DNA of 18,527 nucleotides from JAGOSA01 sp043718505. Its GTDB lineage: Bacteria; Patescibacteriota; Minisyncoccia; Phycocordibacterales; UBA9973. Position 1 is the first letter of the stretch, and each line of letters starts with the position of its first letter. The position numbers and the translations under genes are program-made. Location of the stretch: contig JAYSVN010000025.1 in assembly GCA_043718505.1 (NCBI GenBank), positions 1 through 18,527 of the forward strand, read 5' to 3'. The notes under the pieces were generated by a model. The model did not search any database, was not told the origin of the DNA, and saw only the letters and a list, made by a program, of their open reading frames with translations. Of this stretch, positions 13,469-18,527 are shown in pieces.

Positions 13469-13491
13469 ATACAATATTTTTACTGGGAAAT

Positions 13492-13722
13492 CTATACTCC
13501 AATATGTCTTGGTAGCCAGTCAATCAGTTTTTTGCGGTGTAGATCGAGCGACCAGCTTTCGCTGTTTTTAAACAGTGAGGCATGAGCTTCCTTAAATTTT
13601 TTGAGAAGGTCAATTGAGACCCTTGGGAAGTTGGCCGGAACGTTCTTATTGTAAGACTCCATAAAGTCTTTTGGGGTAAGCTCTGCCTGGGAAATGCTCA
13701 GGGCTTGTTCATATTTGCTCAT
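13492..13722 (-). CDS. Small protein of unknown function (76 aa)
   Basis: 76 residues, MSKYEQALSISQAELTPKDF at the start, probably helical and soluble, ending HRKKLIDWLPRHIGV. There is no membrane segment or cysteine. The family is not recognised. A near-consensus promoter with a 3-base leader upstream and a strong terminator downstream make a one-gene transcript, so it is likely real. Confidence 0.7.
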   Translation of the reverse strand: MSKYEQALSISQAELTPKDFMESYNKNVPANFPRVSIDLLKKFKEAHASLFKNSESWSLDLHRKKLIDWLPRHIGV

Positions 13723-13731
13723 TACCCATTG

Positions 13732-13760
13732 ATAATACCATAGAAATTGGGATTAATCAA
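13732..13760 (-). promoter_or_regulatory. Promoter of the 76-aa gene
   Basis: Minus-strand TTGATT (13755-13760), a 17-base spacer and TATTAT (13732-13737). The -10 ends 9 bases before the ATG at 13722, giving an almost leaderless mRNA. Confidence 0.72.
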
Positions 13761-13797
13761 TGTTTTTGCCATACGATGAGGCTTTTGTCCACTCTAA

Positions 13798-13938
13798 CTA
13801 CTTTGCTTTCGAGCGCTTGCCGGCTTTCTTGGCTGCCTTAGCCGCTAGCATGCTTTTCTTGATTGCGAGACGTTTTTTGGTTTTATGAGGATGCGGCACT
13901 ACTTTCGTACTGCTCATACCGGTTTTTCTTTTGGCCAT
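13798..13938 (-). CDS. Lysine-rich very basic small protein (46 aa)
   Basis: A 46-residue frame from ATG 13938 to TAG 13798-13800, starting MAKRKTGMSSTKVVPHPHKT and ending in an Ala/Lys-rich tail (AAKAAKKAGKRSKAK). It has 14 Lys and 3 Arg among 46 residues, with almost no acidic residue. Such composition fits a nucleic-acid-binding protein: a histone H1-like tail protein, or a small ribosome-associated protein. I cannot assign a family. A TAATAT box 6 bases before the ATG, and the placement between two genes on the same strand with no overlap, support it as a real gene. Confidence 0.65.
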   Translation of the reverse strand: MAKRKTGMSSTKVVPHPHKTKKRLAIKKSMLAAKAAKKAGKRSKAK

Positions 13939-13944
13939 GTGAAA

Positions 13945-13950
13945 ATATTA
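13945..13950 (-). promoter_or_regulatory. -10-like box before the lysine-rich protein gene
   Basis: TAATAT on the minus strand (4 of 6) ends 6 bases before the ATG at 13938. The -35 region is not convincing. Confidence 0.4.
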
Positions 13951-13964
13951 CTTAGGAATAAAAA

Positions 13965-14222
13965 CTACATTTGTGCACCACTATTGTGCGAATGATTGTC
14001 TGCACCAGATTTTACGACTACACATTCTTTGCAGCGATTCTTGTGCGTAAACATTTCAAAAAGAGCTGAAAGTCCGACTAGGATATAAATAATTTTTGGA
14101 ACAGTTGCTGACATACCGCCTGCAAAAAGATGACTAATATCCCAACTAAAAAGACCTACCAAGAGCCAGTTCAAACCTCCGACAATAAGAAGTATGAATG
14201 CGATTGTATGCATTGATTTCAT
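13965..14222 (-). CDS. DUF378 family small membrane protein
   Basis: 85 residues. MKSMHTIAFILLIVGGLNWL, then LVGLFSWDI, then IIYILVGLSALFEMF is the typical DUF378 pattern: two membrane helices (~6-27 and ~42-61) with the conserved GGLNWLLVG and YILVGLSAL segments. The function of DUF378 is unknown. Unusually, it continues past the second helix with a hydrophilic tail containing a CKEC cysteine pair and a His-rich NHSHN segment, which could bind a metal. It lies 45 bases after the last exporter permease gene, possibly in the same transcript. Confidence 0.82.
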   Translation of the reverse strand: MKSMHTIAFILLIVGGLNWLLVGLFSWDISHLFAGGMSATVPKIIYILVGLSALFEMFTHKNRCKECVVVKSGADNHSHNSGAQM

Positions 14223-14267
14223 AGTTATGCGTTTTTAATAATAATACTAATGAGGCAAGTATATCAC

Positions 14268-15524
14268 CTATGGTTCGTACTTCAACGCTTCAATTGGTGA
14301 CAACCTGGCTGCGTTTCTGGCCGGAAAAACACCGAAAATTACTCCGATAGCGGTAGATACCAGAACTGAAATAATGACCCCTCCGACAGGAATGCTGAAT
14401 TGCCAGGCAAAACCGAAAGCGGCTGCCAGCTGCGCCACGCCGAATGACAGGAGTGCCCCGACTACAATACCAAGTAGTCCGCCGAGGAAAGTAAGAATAC
14501 TTGCCTCCAGTAAAAATTCATAGAGAATGTCACGGTTGCGAGCACCTAATGCTTTTTTGAGTCCAACCTCAGCAATACGCTCAGTGACAACAACATACAT
14601 GATATTCATGACACCGACACCGCCAACGATGAGTGAAATTGCGGCAATGGCAATGAGGAGAAATGTTGTGGCTGACAAAATTGTATTAAATGTATCCATA
14701 TTTTCATCCTGAGTTTTGACCAAAAAATCATCTTTGATTGGATCAGTAATTTCGTGATTTTGGCGCAAAATGTCTTCGATCGAAAGCTGAGTGGAATCCG
14801 CATAGGTATTGTCTTTGAGTGAAGCTACCAGGTAAAAATAATAGTCGGTACCAAGAATTTTCCGCTGTAAGGTCGAAGCCGGAATGAAAATTTGCTCGTC
14901 ATCGTTTGAAAACCCTCCCCCGCCCCGTGCTTCGTACACACCAATGACTTCAAAGTTAAGCGTACCGACGCGAATAGTTTTGCCAATCGGATCAGCGGCG
15001 CCAAAAAAATCCTGGGCAATATCGTGACCGAGCACAGCGACCTGTGACAGGGCACGATCTTCTTGTTCAGAATATGGACGTCCTTTGGCAATGACCCCTT
15101 TATCGATATCGAATCTGCTGGCATCACTACCAAAAATAGTGGCATTTTTGCTGACATCTTTGTACGAAGAAATAGCCTGGCCGACAGATGCACCATATGC
15201 GCCAACGACATTTTCCAGACGCGTAATTTCGGTAATGTCCTTTTTCTTAAGCGTTGTAATCGGCACAGCAACATCATCTACTTGTTCTCCATTTGAATTT
15301 TGTGCACGGTCTTTGGTAGAAGGCGGAATGCGTGTTTCGATAGTTACCGTATTTGAACCGAATTGCTCTATCTGAGCATTGATGTAACTTTTAAATCCCG
15401 CGCCTGCAGAAAGAACAACAATTACAGTTGCAATACCAATCACAATACCGAGCGTCGTCAAAAGCGTCCGTGATGGATTTCGAGTGAGTCCTTTTATTGC
15501 TTCTGATAGATAGAGGTTGTGCAT
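14268..15524 (-). CDS. MacB/FtsX-type ABC transporter permease, second copy
   Basis: 418 residues: membrane helix 1 (~20-43, TLLTTLGIVIGIATVIVVLS), a MacB-like extracytoplasmic domain (~45-280), then the FtsX domain with three helices (~285-308, 338-365, 378-402). The conserved segments GGVGVMNIMYVVVTER, then VGLKKALGAR and the closing SPIEALKYEP are present. No ATPase domain is fused, unlike E. coli MacB. It is clearly paralogous to the permease just upstream but well diverged, so the pair may form a heterodimer with the separate ATPase. The likely role is ATP-driven export or mechanotransmission moving a peptide, lipid or drug; the substrate is unknown. Confidence 0.88.
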   Translation of the reverse strand: MHNLYLSEAIKGLTRNPSRTLLTTLGIVIGIATVIVVLSAGAGFKSYINAQIEQFGSNTVTIETRIPPSTKDRAQNSNGEQVDDVAVPITTLKKKDITEITRLENVVGAYGASVGQAISSYKDVSKNATIFGSDASRFDIDKGVIAKGRPYSEQEDRALSQVAVLGHDIAQDFFGAADPIGKTIRVGTLNFEVIGVYEARGGGGFSNDDEQIFIPASTLQRKILGTDYYFYLVASLKDNTYADSTQLSIEDILRQNHEITDPIKDDFLVKTQDENMDTFNTILSATTFLLIAIAAISLIVGGVGVMNIMYVVVTERIAEVGLKKALGARNRDILYEFLLEASILTFLGGLLGIVVGALLSFGVAQLAAAFGFAWQFSIPVGGVIISVLVSTAIGVIFGVFPARNAARLSPIEALKYEP

Positions 15525-15538
15525 ATTTTAAAAAAATT

Positions 15539-15575
15539 TCATCAATTATTCATTATATTTTCATTAATTATTCAT
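15539..15575. repeat. Two 15-base AT-rich direct repeats
   Basis: TCATCAATTATTCAT (15539-15553) and TCATTAATTATTCAT (15561-15575) differ at one base and are spaced 22 bases apart, about two helix turns. They fill the gap between the two permease genes and include the stop codon of the first. They may be a chance AT-rich duplication. Confidence 0.4.
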
Positions 15576-16842
15576 ATCGAAGTGCTTCGATCGGATCGAG
15601 CTTTGAAGCTTTTTGTGCCGGATAGAGCCCAAATGTCACACCAATTGCAACTGACACTCCGACTGCCAAAAGTATTGCCAGCGCCGAAATACTAAATTTC
15701 CAATCGTAGCCTGCATATGTTGCGCCAAGCGCAATGAGAAAAGAAATGAGGCTGCCGCCAACTACTCCCAAAATTCCTCCGGAAACGGTGAGCAAAATTG
15801 ATTCAATTAAAAACTGATCACGGATATTTTTACCCGTTGCCCCAAGCGCTTTTCGCAAGCCAATTTCTCTGGTGCGCTCAGTAACAGTGACAAGCATAAT
15901 ATTCATAATACCGATACCACCGACCAAAAGCGAAATCCCCGCCATAAGTGCCAGGAACATGCGTAAAGCGTCGGTAATTGAAGTTAAAATTTTGATAGCA
16001 TCAGCCAAGTCGCGCACTGAAAAATCATCATTTTCCGGATTAGTAATTTTGTGCTGCTCCCTCAGAATTGTTTCAACGTCATTGATCGATGATTTTACAT
16101 AAGCCGCATCATCAATTTTGGCACGGGCATATTGAACATACGAAATACCGGCGATTTGTCTTTGGCCAATAATAAAAGGAATAAAAACCTGATCATCCTG
16201 ATTTTGAAAAGCTACTGTACCCCGCTTAGCTTGCACACCGATAACCCGAAACGGCACCTGTTTGATTTTGACGATTTTTCCGATAGCTTCATTTGTTGAG
16301 TCTGTCGGCCCACTTGTCTCGCCGTTAGCGCTCGGAAAAAGTTGATTGGCCACATCATAGCCGAGCACAATAACTTGCGCGCCCGCAGATTCCTCCTGAG
16401 TAAAGAACCGGCCACTTTGCATTTCAACATTTTCAACTAAAGGATAATTGCCGTCAGTTGCACTGTATGTTGTATCAACATTTTGGCCGCCGGAAGTTAT
16501 GGTTGCATTACCACGCACAAACGGTGCCACTGCCGTGATATTCGGCGCGCGACTTTTGTCACGCATAGCTTCAATATCCTGCATGGTAAAGGTTTTGATT
16601 TGAATACCAAAAACCGAAGCCGGCGGACCGGACTCATTTGATTTACCGGGCAAAACACCGATTATATTTGTACCAAGTTTTGTAATTTGCCCGAGTACCA
16701 ATGCCTGAGCTCCCGCACCGAGCGAAATAATGATAATTACTCCGGAGACACCGATAATAATGCCGAGGATAGTCAAAAAACTTCTGCCTTTTCTCGAAAG
16801 CAGTCCGCGTAATGTGTATGTTAATTGTGAGAAAAATTTCAT
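15568..16842 (-). CDS. MacB/FtsX-type ABC transporter permease, first copy
   Basis: 424 residues with the same plan as its downstream paralogue: helix 1 (~20-43, FLTILGIIIGVSGVIIIIS), a MacB periplasmic-type core domain, and a C-terminal FtsX domain with three helices. Key segments are GGIGIMNIMLVTVTERTREI, then LRKALGATGKNI and PIEALRYE at the end. It lies 40 bases after the ATPase gene, in the order membrane-fusion protein, ATPase, permease, permease. In an organism presumed to lack an outer membrane the system would work like Bacillus YknXYZ rather than like TolC-linked MacAB (inference). Confidence 0.9.
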   Translation of the reverse strand: MKFFSQLTYTLRGLLSRKGRSFLTILGIIIGVSGVIIIISLGAGAQALVLGQITKLGTNIIGVLPGKSNESGPPASVFGIQIKTFTMQDIEAMRDKSRAPNITAVAPFVRGNATITSGGQNVDTTYSATDGNYPLVENVEMQSGRFFTQEESAGAQVIVLGYDVANQLFPSANGETSGPTDSTNEAIGKIVKIKQVPFRVIGVQAKRGTVAFQNQDDQVFIPFIIGQRQIAGISYVQYARAKIDDAAYVKSSINDVETILREQHKITNPENDDFSVRDLADAIKILTSITDALRMFLALMAGISLLVGGIGIMNIMLVTVTERTREIGLRKALGATGKNIRDQFLIESILLTVSGGILGVVGGSLISFLIALGATYAGYDWKFSISALAILLAVGVSVAIGVTFGLYPAQKASKLDPIEALRYE

Positions 16843-16882
16843 GACAATTTTTATGTTTTATTTCTGAAATTAATTTTCTGTA

Positions 16883-17599
16883 TTAATCTTCAATTTTAAC
16901 TTCCGGCGCAATATGCTGCCTGGCAACATGCTCATCAGAAACAATCTGGCCATCACGAATAGTAATAATTCGTTTGGCATGTTCTGCAGTATGCCTGTCA
17001 TGAGTCACCAGAATGATAGTTTTACCGTCATGATTAAGTTTTTGCAAAATTCTCATGACAACGGTGCCTGATTTGGAATCCAGGTTTCCAGTAGGCTCAT
17101 CGGCAAAAATAACAGCCGGATCATTCACCAAAGCCCGTGCAATTGCCACGCGCTGCTTCTGCCCGCCTGAAATTTGATTAGACATAAAACCCATTCGCTC
17201 AGCCAGTCCGACAGCCGTGAGGGCTGCACGTGCGCGGGCTTCACGATCCCCGGGTGTCCGACTATATAGAAGCGGCAGCGTCACATTGTCGAGCACACTA
17301 GTTCGGGGTAATAGATTAAAAGACTGGAAAACAAAACCGATACGACGGTTACGAATATCAGCTAATTTCTCATCGTCAAAGTCGCGAGTGTTTTTACCTT
17401 CAAAAAAATAGTCACCGTCGGTTGAACGATCAAGAAATCCCAAAATATGCATGAGTGTTGATTTACCCGAACCCGACGGACCCATGATTGCCACAAATTC
17501 CCCTTCTTTTATATTGAGGTTAATATTTTCGAGTGCAGGTGTCGGTACACCCTCGTTACTGTAAATTTTTTCGAGGTTTTTTATTTCTATTAAGGCCAT
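16883..17599 (-). CDS. ABC transporter ATPase, MacB/LolD type
   Basis: Supplies the energy for the two permeases at the cytoplasmic face. 238 residues with a complete ATPase: Walker A GPSGSGKST (40-48), Q-loop Q92 in FVFQSFNLLPR, signature ISGGQKQR (143-150), Walker B VIFADEP with E168, D-loop NLDS and switch H200 in VTHD. The segment PALENINLNIKEGEFVAIMG is typical of the MacB/LolD branch. It has a short C-terminal extension past the core. It starts 40 bases after the membrane-fusion protein gene. Confidence 0.94.
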   Translation of the reverse strand: MALIEIKNLEKIYSNEGVPTPALENINLNIKEGEFVAIMGPSGSGKSTLMHILGFLDRSTDGDYFFEGKNTRDFDDEKLADIRNRRIGFVFQSFNLLPRTSVLDNVTLPLLYSRTPGDREARARAALTAVGLAERMGFMSNQISGGQKQRVAIARALVNDPAVIFADEPTGNLDSKSGTVVMRILQKLNHDGKTIILVTHDRHTAEHAKRIITIRDGQIVSDEHVARQHIAPEVKIED

Positions 17600-17639
17600 A
17601 GTATCGCTGCACCCTATTCTGGGCGCGTGTTATTTGAAA

Positions 17640-18527
17640 TTATTTTGCCGGCTGGATAAAAACCACAACTTCCTGCCCCTCATCCAGACCACTTTGTAGT
17701 TCGATCATGCCTGCATCTCCTTCCATACCGACGACAACTTCTTTTTCAATAAATGTCTTTCTTTTTGGATCAGTGATGACGCGAACAAACTTTTTATTAG
17801 CATCAGCCGGAATATCAGGATGAGTAACTACAGCTCGTGAGGGAATAACCAGAACATTTTTCTTTTCAGCAATCAGTACAGTCATATTGGCTGTCATTCC
17901 GGGCTTTATTCCTTCGATCGGATCAATTGTAGCTGTGATTTTATAATTAACGACACCTGACACAAGTGTTGAGGCCAAATCAATTTCTGAAATATGGCCC
18001 GAAAAAACCATATCTTCGCCAAAAGCGTCAAGAGTAAATGTCACCGGCTGATCAATTTTTACGTTTGAAATATTGGCTTCATTAATATTAGCTTCCAAAT
18101 ACAAATTGGAAACATCCTGCAAAACCATAGCTTCTTTTTGGATAGCCGCAACCTCGCCGAGGCGCAGATCGACACGGGTAATCGTGCCGGCAGCCGGCGC
18201 GCGGATAATTGTATTTTCATAAATCGCAGCGGCACTACTTACCTGACCGGCCGCCGAAACAACATCAGCTTGTGCCAGATTAATATCAGAAGTTCGGGCC
18301 GCAGCCTTTTTGAGATCGAGCTGGGCCTGCGCATTTGTCACTGTGGCCGAAGCATCAGCGATTGATCCATCAGCTGTTTTTTGAGCAGCAAGATATGCAT
18401 TATAGGCAGTTAGGTAACCGCTGGCCTGAGTGTTAGGGATAGCAACTGTCCATCTTGAGGCATTATTGTTATCAAAACTGGCTGGAAAAGAAATAGTCAG
18501 GCCATCATCCCCCAATTTTTGGAGAGT
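17640..18527 (-). CDS. MacA/HlyD-type membrane-fusion protein (5' end cut by window edge)
   Basis: The frame is open to the right edge (295 residues visible), so the N-terminal membrane anchor is outside. It shows an Ala/Gln-rich coiled-coil segment (about visible residues 35-90), then the returning lipoyl half-motif NTIIRAPAAGTITRVDLRLG, a beta-barrel domain (LYLEANINEANISNV, later GMTANMTVLIAEKKNVLVIP) and a C-terminal membrane-proximal domain ending VVVFIQPAK. It links the exporter permeases to the outside. A TTG at 18515 is not the true start because the sequence before it continues in frame. The gene begins the exporter operon. Confidence 0.9.
   Translation of the reverse strand, partial: TLQKLGDDGLTISFPASFDNNNASRWTVAIPNTQASGYLTAYNAYLAAQKTADGSIADASATVTNAQAQLDLKKAAARTSDINLAQADVVSAAGQVSSAAAIYENTIIRAPAAGTITRVDLRLGEVAAIQKEAMVLQDVSNLYLEANINEANISNVKIDQPVTFTLDAFGEDMVFSGHISEIDLASTLVSGVVNYKITATIDPIEGIKPGMTANMTVLIAEKKNVLVIPSRAVVTHPDIPADANKKFVRVITDPKRKTFIEKEVVVGMEGDAGMIELQSGLDEGQEVVVFIQPAK

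Noticed and set aside
18507..18515. TTG at 18515 as the start of the membrane-fusion protein.
   Set aside because: The frame stays open to the window edge, and a protein starting there would lack the first lipoyl half and the membrane anchor.

Overview
The window looks like a chromosomal segment of a bacterium from the Candidate Phyla Radiation (Patescibacteria, most likely a Parcubacteria-type lineage). This is an inference. It rests on densely packed short genes, several small proteins I can only describe, moderately low GC, an almost complete absence of Shine-Dalgarno sequences, and many promoters whose -10 box lies only 6-9 bases before the start codon. Stop codons behave as in the standard bacterial code; no in-frame TGA is needed, so this is not a lineage that reads TGA as glycine. 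The left edge cuts the end of nadE and the right edge cuts the front of a membrane-fusion protein gene.

Left block (1-3771, minus strand): a likely operon reading Nudix-family protein, plant-like class II PRPP synthetase, glutamine-dependent NAD+ synthetase. It starts at a near-consensus promoter (TTGACA, 17 bases, TATTAT). Together the genes point to NAD+ or ADP-ribose metabolism. Next (3857-5758, minus) come four small or unrecognised genes: an acidic coiled-coil protein, a 78-residue protein, a membrane-anchored protein and a ten-cysteine protein with two similar metal-knuckle-like halves.

Middle block (5953-12219): a four-domain S1 RNA-binding protein behind a hairpin leader, a membrane protein with an HEKIH motif, a one-TM protein, then peptidyl-tRNA hydrolase (minus) divergent from a plus-strand series lepB-hisS-def-fmt. 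This groups start-tRNA formylation, deformylation, histidyl-tRNA charging, signal-peptide removal and peptidyl-tRNA recycling. Between pth and lepB lies a long inverted repeat (8690-8806) followed by a T run, which is either a structured RNA or a small palindromic element.

Right block (12269-18527): small unknown proteins, a short ribosome hibernation factor with a basic tail, a divergent secreted four-cysteine protein, a 46-residue lysine-rich protein, a DUF378 membrane protein, and a MacAB/YknXYZ-like exporter made of a membrane-fusion protein, a separate ATPase and two different permeases.

No stretch over 300 bases lacks a gene. No tRNA, rRNA, CRISPR array or transposase was seen. Several genes have an in-frame upstream ATG that lies beyond their promoter -10 box; for those I give the shorter start.
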